From NCBI GenBank assembly GCA_037127255.1, contig JBANSL010000009.1, forward strand, positions 36,849,475-36,913,474: a stretch of 64,000 nt of DNA, written 5' to 3'. The notes below the pieces were generated by a model. It was not told the DNA's origin and made no database searches. It saw only the letters and a program-made list of their open reading frames with translations. Below, piece by piece: positions 36,301-47,233 of the stretch. Position 1 is the stretch's first letter; every line of letters begins with the position of its first letter. The stretch is from Persicaria tinctoria (taxonomy: Eukaryota > Streptophyta > Magnoliopsida > Caryophyllales > Polygonaceae). Position numbers and translations under genes: made by a program.

Positions 36301-37058
36301 GAGTTTATAAATAAAAGGAATAATTTTTTTTGTGGTGCACATAGTAAAATTGTGAGGTGTAAAGATTATCACCCATATATTAAGGTGGAAGAAACAATTA
36401 AATTGTTAATTGTGAGGTTGTGAAATTGTTGTGCAGTAAATGTTGTGAAATTATTTCACAAAGATGAAACTCCTAACCCAATAAACGCCTAATCAAACTA
36501 AATGTCTAATTAATATTGTGATGACACTAATTAACTTTTAAAGAAATGAGTATATTAAGTGTAATTTTACAAAATATGAGAAAAAGGAAAAATTGGATAT
36601 ACATTCATTGGGTGTTGAACACAACTTAGACATATTATGAAAAATTGTACCATTAATATATGAGAGAAAATAAATTTAATAAAATTAAATTTGCATAGTA
36701 TAAACTATATATGATAAATTAAATTTAATAAAATTAAACTTGTAACAAAAAGATTACGATGATGGCATAATAAATTATCTCATTCACACATTTGCATAGC
36801 ATAATAAACTATATATGATAAATTGTAATGAAAAAAATTCAAAGTTTTTTTTTAAATTTATATATAAAGAAAATAACTTATAATGTTATCCACATTTTTC
36901 TTTATACAACTTTATTTTATTTCTATTTACAAAAATATGCATAACAAACATGACAATTTAAGAGGAAATAAAAACAAATTGCAAGATATGATCAATGTCT
37001 AACTAATAGGATTCGAACTCAAGACCTTATCCCTATCAACCAATTCTATTAACCATTG

Positions 37059-37436
37059 TGTAGTGTGGTGATGGTGATGGAGTGTAGGTGACGGTGGAGG
37101 TGAGGTGGTTGTAACAGAAAAGAGAGGGAAAGGAATAGAAGAGGGAGATAGACAGAGGAGAGGGAGAGATAGGAGAGAAAGGGGAAAGGGAGTAAGAGTG
37201 TATCTGTATTCATTCATGTCCCTCTACATACATTTCATCACTCTTTATACTCCTATACAATCATACTAAGCCCATACATGAATGAATACAGATACACTCT
37301 TAATCCCTTTCCTCTTTCTCTCCTATCTCTCCCTCTCTTCTGTCTATCTCCCTCTTCTATTCCTTTCCCTCTCTTTTCTGTTACAACCACCTCACCTCTA
37401 CCGTCACCTACACTCCATCACCATCACCACACTACA
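37059..37436. repeat. Head-to-head inverted gypsy LTR ends
   Basis: 37059-37218 (minus) and 37276-37436 (plus) are near-identical inverted arms around a ~57-bp spacer. Both end ...CCACACTACA. The plus arm runs directly into a primer site, so it is a 5' LTR end. The minus arm runs into unrelated sequence with a tRNA-like B-box (gagttcgaatcc, minus strand near 37010), so it looks like the 3' end of a second LTR copy or a rearranged one. Confidence 0.7.
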
Positions 37437-37437
37437 T

Positions 37438-37449
37438 TGGTATCAGAGC
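37438..37449 (+). other. Primer binding site, initiator Met tRNA
   Basis: TGGTATCAGAGC directly after the LTR end and 28 bp before the gag start codon. Typical of plant LTR retrotransposons. Confidence 0.85.
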
Positions 37450-37477
37450 CGTCGTTCCAAGGAGCACGGGAATCGCC

Positions 37478-38728
37478 ATGGCTGAAGGCACAAGGTCGAA
37501 GAATCTGGAGGCGCAATTCGTGGAATTCAGAGACGACATGAAGGCTTTCGCAGCTTCAACACAACAATCAATCTTAGACACGCAGTCACGCCGGGATGAA
37601 CAGATGCGAATGATCGACCAGCAAGCAAAGCAGTTAGAGGACTTCAAGAAGTTCACCGAACAGCAACTAGCTCAATTGACGGAGCTGGTGAGGAATCCTC
37701 CAGTCAAGGAGAGGGTTCAAGAAACGCCAGATCCAAATGATAGGCGATTCCAGAAAAATCCGATCAACGGAGAAGAGCAAGCAAGATCGGAGCAGAGGTC
37801 AATAATGGGATTAGGTCCGGAGGATAGGGAAATCCATGGACGTCAATCGCAACATACGGGATGGAATTCACATGGATCAAGCTCGTATTCGAGTTGGTCC
37901 AACGATAGTTGCAGGAGCAATCGTCTACCGAAATTGGATTTTCCTTGCTTTGATGGCAGGAATCCAAGAAGTTGGATTCGCAAGGCTGAAAAATTCTTCT
38001 CCATTTTCGCAATCCCAGATCACCAGAGGCTCGAAATTGCAGCAATGTATCTCACGGATCGCGCGGATGTGTGGCTGCAAGGGCATTTGATTCACAAATC
38101 TCGCGCGAGATGGGCTGAATTCTGTGATGATCTTTGCGTAAGATTCGGAGAGCGCCGAGAAACAGAAATCGTGGCCGAATTCAACAAGTTGAATCAAGGG
38201 AAGGATCTTGAAGCATATAATGAAAAGTTTGAGGATCTACGAGCAAGTATGCTATCCTTCAATCCTCACCTGACTGAATCGTATTTTGTTTAAAGTTTCA
38301 TAAGTGGGTTGAGGGATGAGATTCGATCATTAGTCCAGTTGGGGTGCCCATCTTCATTGATTGCCGCATTTGAGCAATCAAGATTACACCAGAGATCAGT
38401 CCAGGCCTTGGTCAGGCTCACCAGATTTCCAGGAAAGGCGTCGTCCACTGGCCAACCCTTGTTCAAACCATCTTGGATGCGAGATGGACCCTCTAAAGTT
38501 GAATCCAAGGATCAACCATTACCATTGAGAAACATCACCAAATCCCAGCAAGAGGCCAGCAAGAAAGCTCAGGATCTAAAGAAAGGGCTGTGTTTTCGAT
38601 GTGGTGACAGGTATTTCTTCGGACACAAATGTAAACAACCTACCCTGCATAGCTTGATGGCACAAGAAAAAATAGAAGGGACTGATACCTTGCTGCCACC
38701 AGAGTGGAATGAAGATGAGGAGAATTGA
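37478..38728 (+). pseudogene. Ty3/gypsy gag, one in-frame stop
   Basis: Retrotransposon gag polyprotein start. It has an N-terminal coiled-coil-like region (about residues 10-75), a Ser-rich linker, the gag capsid domain (RLPKLDFPCFDG at ~150, then WIRKAEKFF, AAMYLTDRADVWLQG and FNKLNQGKDLEAYNEKFEDL), and a C-terminal zinc-knuckle-like CFRCGDRYFFGHKC. The frame is interrupted once by TAA at 38291-38293, inside the conserved YFV-SFISGL segment, and resumes in the same frame to a stop at 38726-38728. No protease, RT or integrase follows, so the element is cut off after gag. The start at 37478 follows the primer site closely. Confidence 0.88.
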
Positions 38729-38844
38729 GCCATGAAGATGTTTGTGATCTTTTGTGGAATTGAAATAAAAAATAAAAAATATAAATAATTAAATAAATGG
38801 GCTTTTAATTGGCCCTGAACACAACTTTTTATTTATTATATTAT

Positions 38845-38885
<41 letters not shown>

Positions 38886-39331
38886 TATAGATAGATTATA
38901 GATAGATAGATATAGATAGATAGATAGATTTACTTATTTTAAGGTTAAATTAGAACAAATTTGTTGTTAACTTGTGATAAAATTTATGTTTTTCGAAATT
39001 ATTGCCCGATTTACTATATGGATGGATCATGGAAGAGATTTGGTGTCAATTACTCGACTGAGCCAATCCGAAAAAGACGGATAAAAACTCATTGACGGAT
39101 GAGAAGGAATGGACGAGTGTGTTGGTTTTCAATAGTTTAATCTATGTCTTTCACATATTAAGGTGGGTAAAAACTTGAGAATTTGTCCATCTTCTTTCTA
39201 GTCCATGGATGATAGGTGGATCAAGTTAGATAGATGATAGGTGGATCAACTTGATAGGTAACAAATGGATATATAAACTCTAAAATTGAGTTTTTTTTTT
39301 CACATTGAACACGATTCGGTTAATATTCTCT
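38729..39331. other. AT-rich spacer with TA and GATA microsatellites
   Basis: A (TA)n tract spans about 38850-38885 and is followed by (GATA)n/(TAGA)n to about 38930. The rest holds nothing I recognise. Confidence 0.6.
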
Positions 39332-39375
39332 TAGAAAAAGGGCGTCACTATATACATCGCAAATCCGGATGGGAC

Positions 39376-39443
39376 TGTGCACGTCCACTAGGAAAACCTT
39401 GCACGTCCTTAAGGACGTGCTTGCACGTTGTGAATGACGTGCA
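39376..39443. repeat. ACGTG-rich palindromic sub-terminal repeat (left)
   Basis: Contains the perfect 20-bp palindrome GCACGTCCTTAAGGACGTGC plus further cacgtcc/gacgtgc copies. The right end (45180-45365) has an even larger set, including gcacgtccctgaggacgtgc. The words contain ACGTG, the G-box core, but transcription factor binding is only a possibility. Confidence 0.75.
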
Positions 39444-39463
39444 AACCCTAGTTAGGGTTTTGC

Positions 39464-39498
39464 GTTTAGGGTTTAGGGTTTAGGGTTTAGGGTTTAGG
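39464..39498 (+). repeat. Telomere-type TTTAGGG repeat
   Basis: Four full TTTAGGG units and a partial one, in phase, inside the left sub-terminal region of the MULE. This is the Arabidopsis-type plant telomere repeat. Five units could be chance expansion of a telo-box, a promoter motif common in plants. Confidence 0.8.
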
Positions 39499-39730
39499 TT
39501 TTCCGACGGTTTTGTAATGTTAATTTATAAAATTGAAATGTTTAGCTAGTGGATTTGAAGGATTTAGGGTCAAATTAAATAGAAAACAAGAATTGTTAAG
39601 GTTTTCATTCGGATAATGTGCGAATAACGTTACAAGGAACGGAAAAAAGGTTTACGTTCATAATTTTAATAAAGTTGTGGAATACAATCTAGGAAAATAG
39701 TAAAAGATGGTCGGACTCGGCACGCAAGGC

Positions 39731-41775
39731 TCAAAATCTCTCAATTTGAGCTTGAAACGGAGCATCCCATCCTTCGACGCTCGGATGATGATGTTCGACC
39801 CATTCTAGCGGAGGCGGCGGAAGAGGAGCGTTAGGACGCAACCAAATCTATGAGAACGAAAAATTAGAGTTAGAGTATTGACATATATATATATATATAT
39901 ATATATGAAAAGCATGAATAGGTAAGAAAAAAAGACGTTTGAAGTCGTACCGCGGCAAAATGGTCTTGGTTTCCGATGCAGGCTACACCAAGAGTTGCTG
40001 ATTGAGGGTTGTTAGCAGGTATCGGCGAGATCATGGGGAGATATGTGAACAGATGATGCCAAGCTAGGACGACGAGAGGAATCTGATATACCGTTGCAAA
40101 TACTAAACCCATAATGGGTAGCTCTATCCACCGTCTCCTATCACCATGCACAGCTCCCGCCCATCTCTGGTAGTCGACGAACTGCTGGAATGGGTACCCT
40201 CCCGTATAACAACCGGCGTACAAATCGGCGTGATCCTCCAAGTGATTGCATAGTAATGTTTTGAGTTCCGGGAAAGCAGTCTCGCCGATCGGTGATGTCA
40301 AAGCCGCCAAAGCACGGTAGCCACAATGACCATCTCCAATAGTGTCCCTCACTGTCTCAATATGACCGAGCATGAAGGGATCAACGTTGTTTCGACCCCA
40401 GTTAAACCCTCCGAACACATCATTTCGAGCAGCACGCGCTTCTTCTCTCTCAAACCTTTCCCTTACCTCCTCGTATGGCAACGGGTTGGTTCTGTAGGTA
40501 TTCCTCGACCCCCGAGGCCTCCCCTTCCTTCGGACGCTTGCTGATGAGGGTGGGTGTAGGTCATCCTCGCATACATCGTTGGAAGCCGTGTATGAAGATG
40601 ACAGCTCATACGGCAGTGGGGTGTCGTCGATGTCAGTCCATGACAAATCCATCCAGAACGGGTGGATGTAATCGGCGGGTATCGGAGTATCGGAGTTGAC
40701 GTATGCCTAAATCTCATGGACACAAGGGATCCCGTAACAAACCCTCCAATGTCGGTCCGTGCATACCGGAGGAACCTTTTCGTTCACGACGTCCTGCCAC
40801 ATCTTGTACAGATAATCGAAGCACTTTTTGGAGATTAAAGTCTTTACCTCATCGAAAAGGTTGACTTTATACGCCGTTGTTGGCCATTTGAAGCGGCCGA
40901 TCTCCAAAGCAGTTTGCAGCTCATGCAGTTGACAATCGTTGACTCCATGGATTGCATCGATCACGATGCGGAAGTCACCAGTCGATGAGTGAAGTGCCTC
41001 CTTCAGAACCTTGTGTTGACCCTCAACTCTGTACACATTGAAGTGCATACCACTAAATATTCGATATTATATCATATTGTAATGGGAGATATGAAGTAAG
41101 GTTGTACCTGTTTGTCGTACGGGTGCCGAGATGGAAGAAATTATCTACGTAGCATCGTACGATGCTCCTGCTGTATGGAAGTCAAACCGACTCTAAATAC
41201 GCCACAACACCTGGGAATGGGTGCCATGCAGCGTGTAGCGTCCGACGACGTCGGTTGAATGATTCCTCCGACCTCGATTCGAACAGCCCCCAACAGTTGC
41301 CCTTAAAGATGCCAGCGTGGTTTAAATTCTTCGTGATCTTCAGAGCAGCTTCCTCGCATCTTCTCATCACGTCTAACCAACAAAGGAGATGCTGGACGTC
41401 GGGGAAGACAACATTCAGTGACCCGTCGGATTTTGGAGGAGTGCCTCAATCCGTACCCAATGGATTTTGGAGGAGTGCCAATTTCCTTCATCCACCTCGC
41501 AATCTTCTTTCCCCCCTCTGTCATCTGTCCGGAGATGGCGTGACCCTTCAAGCTCGTGGAAAGCCCGTGGTTATGAACATTGTGGGTTACCATCATAACC
41601 CAGTGGCCCGGCGGAGCTTCGTGTCCGTGTAGAGAGAATGGACAACCACTTATCTTCGACTGCGTGCTCCGGAGTTTCCTCCCGCGTGGTCGATACTCCC
41701 CAAACTGCTCGCAAGCAAGGAGAACCCCACCTGGACGATTCGACGCCCCCGTCCAAGACCGCTTGATTACTAAAG
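39731..41775 (-). pseudogene. MULE transposase fused to OTU cysteine protease, core deleted
   Basis: Reading on the minus strand: FAR1/WRKY-GCM1-like zinc-binding start (LACEQFGEYRPRGRKL, GCPFSLHGHE, HNVHNHGLS; 41775-41440). Next comes a deletion junction near 41415, then the late transposase core (VVFPDVQHLLC, FPGVVAYLESVWL, TTNR). An intron with GT-AG ends spans 41107-41029, then VEGQHKVLKEALHSSTGDF and a SWIM-like RVCYGIPCVHEI. One in-frame TAG (40709-40707) follows, then an OTU protease domain with IGDGHCGYRAL (catalytic Asp/Cys) and GNQDHFAA (catalytic His). A second intron spans 39950-39848, and a last exon reads LRPNAPLPPPPLEW to a stop at 39733-39731. The stretch that normally holds the first two catalytic aspartates (DCTYKT-like and TDRELALM-like) is absent, so transposition activity is not expected. 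The OTU fold itself looks complete. Confidence 0.85.
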
Positions 41776-44040
41776 CGGACTAACAGCGCCGGACGGATGA
41801 CGGGAGGCTGAGGGAGGTCCACCCATGGGTCCATGCCGATCGAGTGGACGGGCGCCGGCGGGTCGGGATGGGGTGGCGTGGTCGGCAGCACGTACGGTCG
41901 GCTCTGCGACGCGTACCACAACAAGTAATCTGCAGTGACACCGGCCTCGCAATCCTCGCTGGTGCGCCTGTGCTCGGCCAGCCTGTAGAAGCGACCCTCG
42001 TCCTACAGGTCCTGCCACCTATTGTGGCCTGGGGCAAACATGGCGATGTACCTCGCGTTCTTCAGGGTCGTGTCGCGGCAGACCTGATCCGGCGCGATGA
42101 CGGCCTGCGAGATCCCTTGAACCCGTCCGAACTGCCGGAGGCACCTATCGGGCATATACGGCTCCTCCTCCCCGTAGAAGGTGATGGTGCCCCGATAGGT
42201 GGACTGACGTTACTGGCCGTCGAAGTCTAGATCACGCCCAAAAGGCATCCACCGGACCTACAATTAAACAAATCAGATGTAATTCACAGCTAAGAATTAT
42301 AAGTGATATAGATAGAGTCTCGAATAGATACATCAGCGACGGTAAGACGATCCACCTCGTCTCGTAGCTACCGGATCTTCTTTAGTTTCGCGTCGTCCTT
42401 CATGCGCTGTGGCGCCTTCGGACCGATGAACTTCGCGTAGAAGCGAGGGTCATCCTTCCTAGCCGGGTCGCTGGAAAAATCACCTCGGAAGCGAGGGAAG
42501 TACGCCCATATCCAAGCCTTGACACAAAAAAATATGTCGTTAGCATATAATTTAAATTTTTGTAAACTAAAACTCTAATTCAACGGTCTCGTACCTGTAG
42601 GATCGGCGTGCAGCTGTCTATGCCCTTCGCACCTGAGCGGGTAGCCTCGCCTAGGCCTCTGTACAGACATGCGAGGGCAGCTGCAGCCCATGCAAGGGTG
42701 GCCGTACGTGGGATGTCCCAAATAAGGTCGAATATCCTCCATGGGATCCCGCTCTACGACTTGTCCACAAACAAAGTCGCGGCGAGAGCGATGGCCATGT
42801 ACGTCCTGTGCAGAAACAGACGTTGTACAGAGTCATCCTCGGGCTGCCCCCCTCCCACATGCATGCGCAACCGAATCTGCTCAGGATCAGCCGCGGCCTC
42901 TGGGTCATCGGCGGGGGCGGGGTCGACGAGCGGCCCGTGTCTCTGCTGCCACTGGGTAGTAAACCCAGTCACCGGAGGGCCGCCAGCGTGTCTATATGCC
43001 TTCAGAGTCTGCGGGGTGAGCTGGTAGTACTCTGCGATGGCGGGGACCAAAGCGCCCGCGGGCAGATGTGACGTGCAGGGCTGGCCATCAATCGGAAGTC
43101 CCATCAGACATGCAACATCGTGGAGCGTGATGGCCATCTCGCCCCATGGAAAGTGGAAGGAGCTGGTCTCCGGGTGCCAATGCTCCAAAAAGGTCGTGCA
43201 GGTGAACTCGTCGACACACTGCTAGTGGAGGGACCTCAGCCGGGGGATGCCGGATGGGAGCAGATCTTGCACCAAGGTCCCCGGGCCCTCAAATATGTAG
43301 GGCTCGAAAGGCTGCAAGTGAGTCGCCCGGTGGTGGAACTTCAGCAGCGGGAGCTCCACCGTAGGATCTCTCCACACCTAATACACACGGTGATGCCTGT
43401 AAGACACAAGCAGCTCTCCCGGCGGCAATAAAGAGTCGACCTGCACAGCCGGTGCGGCAGCCTGCGCAGGGATGGGCTCGGGCTCTACTTGTGGGCCCCC
43501 CTGGCCCTGAGCCTGCCCCTCATGACCGTCGTCAGCCTCCTAAACGACGTCAGGGATCACATCATCTGCAGAGCCTAAGGAGATCGCCGCTGGTGTGGCG
43601 GAGGTCGAAGGCTCGGGCTCGTGTGTGCCGGATGTAGAAGCCTCTGGCACGGCTGAAGTAGATGCCTCCGACACGGCTGAAGTAGATGCCTCCGGGATGG
43701 TCGGTGGAACACGAGTAGGCGGTCTACCCATGTCGGCCCGTCGCCCACCGACTACGTCGGTAATACAGCTACTCAATACATCAGCGGGCTCTAACAAAAG
43801 CTGCAACCCCATCATCGCATCGCCCGAATGATCCCAACCTGGCAGACCCTTCCAGAAGTTGTCGTGCTCGTCGGCCGGGGGCGTCCCCATCGACGGCTGT
43901 AAGCGCTCTGCAGACGAAAGTAGATTGTCGACTGTCTGATCGGGGGGTGCCGTAGACTCCTGTACCTGGCTGACTGCTGCCCGGTCGCCGAATCTAATAG
44001 GCCGAAGGGTACCATCACCCCTCATGAGCCTCCCTGCCTG
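41776..44040 (-). pseudogene. Plant mobile domain (PMD) gene
   Basis: The core frame at 43188-42754 encodes HWHPETSSFHFPWGEMAITL, DVACLMGLPIDGQP and YMAIALAATLFVDKS, the hallmark of the PMD family (MAIN/MAIL1-like, also found in transposons). It continues past a stop as WAAAALACLYRGLGEATR and ends near CTPILQ before a donor GTACGAG at about 42597. Next comes an exon at about 42517-42333 (AWIWAYFPRFRG). The last exon (about 42258-41776) has the PMD C-terminal region (PDRCLRQFGRVQGI; LLWYASQSRPYVLP). The N-terminal part (from acceptor aacag at 44041) is an acidic, Ser/Thr-rich tail with repeats of PEASTSAV. Several in-frame stops make it a pseudogene. Confidence 0.8.
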
Positions 44041-44702
44041 TTATTATGATCCAGTTGAATATTAATGTCTTTTTTCAGTATATTAATGTATTTTAATGTC
44101 TTTTGATGTATTTTAATATATTTTCATATGTTTTATTGTCTTTTATTATTTTTTAATGTTAATTAAGTATTACAATTATATTTTAATTTTTTTTATTGTA
44201 TTCAATATTAATTTATTTTTATGTATTTGAATATATTTAAATATATTTTAATGTTAATTAAATAATTTTGAAGTATTTTAATATTTTTTAATGTTTTTTT
44301 ATTATCTTTCAATATAAATTTATTTTTATGTATTTCAATATATTTTAATATATTCAAATATATTTTAATGTTAATTAAATACTTTTGAAGTATTATAATA
44401 TATTTTAATGTTTTTTATTGTCTTTCAATTGTAATTTCTTTCTATGTATTTGAATATATACTATCTATTATATTCTATCAAATTACAACTATATTCTTTT
44501 CTATCAAACTATATACTATAAAAAAACATTATAATATATAAATAAATCAAAAAATATATTTTCAATTATATTCTATCAAATAGTATATATATTATCAATC
44601 ATATATTCTATAAACTTCTATTATAAAACTATATTATAATCTATCAAATTATATTTTAAAACTATAAAAATAAATCAAACAAAAAGTAATTCAAATAACA
44701 TA
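44041..44702 (-). other. AT-rich intron of the PMD gene
   Basis: Bounded on the minus strand by a donor GTATGTTATTTG (44702) and an acceptor ending aacag (44041). Low-complexity sequence of atattttaatg units, with no coding content. Joining the flanking exons keeps the frame (…IPTPP then AGRLM…). Confidence 0.6.
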
Positions 44703-45006
44703 CCGGTGGAGTCGGGATCGGGGACACCTCAATCGTCCGACGCTTCCGCGACGGTAATAGAAAGTCGTCCGCCCCACCACCACCACCCTTCTCCTCGGCC
44801 ACTGCTCGGCCTCCTTCGCCGGCGCCAGACGCTGCCCCACCACCACCACGCTCCTCCTCCGCCAAAGACGCCAGCACCACCGTCTCCTCAGCCACCGGCT
44901 CCACCGCCACCACCTCCCCCGATGCTCCACCACCCTCCACCTCCATCGCCGTCGCACCACCACCAACCTCCGTCGCTGCCAGCAGATCCGCCTCCAAGGC
45001 CGCCAC
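44703..45006 (-). pseudogene. Probable first exon of the PMD gene
   Basis: An open minus-strand frame rich in Ala, Glu and Gly ends KRRTIEVSPIPTPP directly before the donor. No ATG opens it within the non-repetitive part; upstream lies the GA microsatellite (45018-45110), so the true start is uncertain. The composition suggests a disordered leader. Confidence 0.45.
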
Positions 45007-45017
45007 CGCCGCCTCGA

Positions 45018-45049
45018 GCTCTCTCTCTCTTTCTCTCTCTCTCTCGGTC

Positions 45050-45108
<59 letters not shown>

Positions 45109-45110
45109 CT
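45018..45110. repeat. (CT)n microsatellite
   Basis: A nearly pure CT tract of ~90 bp with a few CGGT interruptions (45042-45056), at the 5' edge of the MULE gene region. Its Arg-Glu dipeptide frame on the minus strand is a repeat by-product. Confidence 0.9.
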
Positions 45111-45390
45111 ATCTCGAAGCTCCGACGATCGCTCTCTCCCTCTCTAGATTTCTCTGGTGAATGAAGACGAAGACGAAGAGGCACGTCCTCTTCGTCTTTA
45201 CTAGACGAGCTTGGACGTCAAGGACGTGCAGCATGTGGTTAAGCACGTGCAGCACGTCCCTGAGGACGTGCAAGCACGTTTTTAAAAAATAAAAAATAAA
45301 AACGTGCTTGCACATCCGGGTTCGGGTGGCTCTCACCTCACTTGCACGTCCTTAAGGACATGGGGATTTGCGGTGTATATAGCCGAAACG

Positions 45391-45945
45391 TAGAAAAAAA
45401 GGTCTTGGGCTTCTTAAGACACAAGGTCTTATAGATAGTATTAGGGGTGGGTCCGGGTTCGGAGGTACTTTGATAGTATGCTCGGGTACACTTTGCCGTA
45501 TGGATCACAGTGAAGCGGGTTCGGGACGGGGTACCTTTCTTGTCCCCGTCCTTGTTTATTAACATAATCCTCGATCACCCCCGTCCACACTCGGGAACTA
45601 CAAATCGCCTCCATCCCTGTCGAGGAATCCCCGTCCCCACCTAATTTTCTCCGTTTAGCATTCCCCGTTTAAAACTCATGGTTTTCCCTCATTTACTAGA
45701 AAACTATAAGATATTATTAAAGTTATGTGAAAAATATGATATAAATATTACATATAATACCTCATAAATATATATATTGTAAGGGGAAAATTTAAATGTG
45801 AAAGAAAAATTATATAAACTTATGTAAGATTTAAAAAATATGGGGATTTTGTTCTCCACATCGGGGATCCCCGTGTGGTTTCCCAGCCGAACGAGCCAAG
45901 CTTGACATGTTCAAGCTTGGTTCTAGGGGTGATATTCGAGGTGGG
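45391..45945. other. LTR/primer-site-like fragment and ccccgt-rich transposon sequence
   Basis: 45405-45490 (gggcttcttaagac...ggttcggaggtac) matches the segment at 49069-49140 that holds an LTR end and primer site, so it is a diverged copy of that family. From about 45516 the sequence becomes rich in ccccgtcc/ggggatcc words. These recur at 47245-47330 and 48168-48205, suggesting one element now split by the insertions between them. Confidence 0.45.
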
Positions 45946-45949
45946 GTCT

Positions 45950-47233
45950 AGGGGTGATATTCGAGCCGAACGAGCCGAGTTTGACATGTTCAAGCTTGGT
46001 TCGTTTGGAAAACGAGCCGAGCCGAGCTCGAGCCCAAAAATTATTCGAGCTTTTTTTTTTTGCGCTCAAGCTCGGCTCGTGAGCCTAGGGAGAAACTCGA
46101 GCTCGGCTTGTTAAGGCTTGAACAAGGTGAACGAACGAGCCTAAGCTCGTTCGAGCTCGTCATATGGGCTCGTTCGGCTCGTTCAAAGCTCGGTTCCTAG
46201 TTGAGCTTACGGATTTTTTTTTCGGTTTGTGCTTATTCAGAATTACAGGAATAATCAATTGACTAAAATAAAACCGAACAAATCAGGAGGGTGAATAATC
46301 CAGCAACTATGTGTTCTACAAATTCACTAAATAATCTGCTCAAACATATGTTTTCCCTTTTTTTTTGTTAGACAAAAACTGAACAAAATCAGACAACAAG
46401 AAGATGAATATGACGATGAACAAGGAAAGAGGGAGTAACAAAATCGGTTCACCCTTCAAGTTCAATTTCAATTTCAATCTCTATTCTCTTTCTGGCACTC
46501 CCGTGACTCCTGCATCTAAACAAATCTGACAGTAGGAAGAAGAACAAGGAGTGAGTAACAAAATCTGTTCACTCTTCAATTTCAATCTCTATTCTCTCTC
46601 TAGCACTCCCGTGACTCCCGCATCAGTAACAAGAAGATGAACAACGACAAGTACTCCGAGTCGCTGCTGGAAGCAAAATCGTTGTTTCACAAAGAAGATG
46701 TACATCGACAGCCGAATAGTGACACCCTTGAATTTCAAGGGCAACGAAGCTTACCTATGCTGGTGGAAGACAACCATACAGCAACGAGTCCGAGTTGAGG
46801 AAGAAGAGCCTTGAGTGAGAGCAGGAATGATGAGTCGAGGAGGAAGAGCGAGAGATCGAGAAGTCGTCGGCGAGCGAGAGAAGGAAGGGGAAGTCGGATA
46901 TGTTGCTGGAAGTAAGGGGAAGTCGACGCCCGCGTGGAGGACGAGCCGCGAGCGAGAGAAGGAAGACGAACCAGAAGGATGAGATAGAGAAGCGATGCGG
47001 CTGACAGAATATGCGAACAACCCCTGCTCATGCCTAAACGCTCCTACTTATAAACCCTAAGGGTATTATTGGAATTTTATATCTCGAGCTTCTGATCTCG
47101 GCTCGGGCTCGGTTCGAGCCTAAAACATTGTTCAAGCTCGGCTGGTTTTACCTATTCGAACAAGCCGAGTTCGACCTTTTTCGAGCTGAGCCCGAGCCGA
47201 GCTCGAGCTGTTCGGCTCAGATAACAACCCTAG
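45950..47233. mobile_element. hAT-type element, 1.28 kb
   Basis: Flanked by a perfect 8-bp duplication tggggtct (45942-45949 and 47234-47241). The ends are inverted repeats: AGGGGTGATATTCGAGCCGA on the left and (CT)AGGGTTGTTATCTGAGCCGA as the reverse complement of the right end. Sub-terminal parts are full of gagctcggctcg words in both orientations. Inside, a ~75-bp block (tcaatctctattctcttt...actcccgtgactcc) is duplicated at 46437-46515 and 46555-46626. No transposase. Confidence 0.85.

Larger units (their letters stand above)
33210..37050. other. Very AT-rich, gene-free region with internal repeats
   Basis: No gene recognised. A ~240-bp segment (tattatgaaatgtttaag... units) is directly repeated at about 34771-35009 and 35753-35991. 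Segments with ataccttcaattcttttcat and tataaaataagt recur near 34660, 35165 and 35430. The sequence at 35013-35050 (caggcacgaaaccagg...) resembles a hAT terminus but has no partner. Hairpin clusters at both ends are listed separately. Confidence 0.55.
39340..45390 (-). mobile_element. MULE with PMD gene and transposase-OTU gene
   Basis: The termini share an inverted repeat: the left end has CTATATACATCGCAAATCC, and the reverse complement of the right end has CTATATACACCGCAAATCC. Flanks share tagaaaaa (39332-39339 and 45391-45398), consistent with an 8-9 bp MULE duplication. Sub-terminal sequence on both sides is full of cacgtcc/ggacgtg words. Both genes read on the minus strand: a PMD gene (45.0-41.8 kb), then transposase fused to an OTU protease (41.8-39.7 kb). 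The transposase is internally deleted, so the copy is defective. Confidence 0.85.

Noticed and set aside
42840..43440. Long plus-strand frames (up to 139 codons) opposite the PMD gene
   Set aside because: GC-rich antisense shadows. The PMD motifs and splice signals are on the minus strand.
44888..45184. RERERE-rich minus-strand frame as N-terminus of the PMD gene
   Set aside because: It is the translation of the (CT)n microsatellite and is not in the frame of the credible exon ending at 44703.
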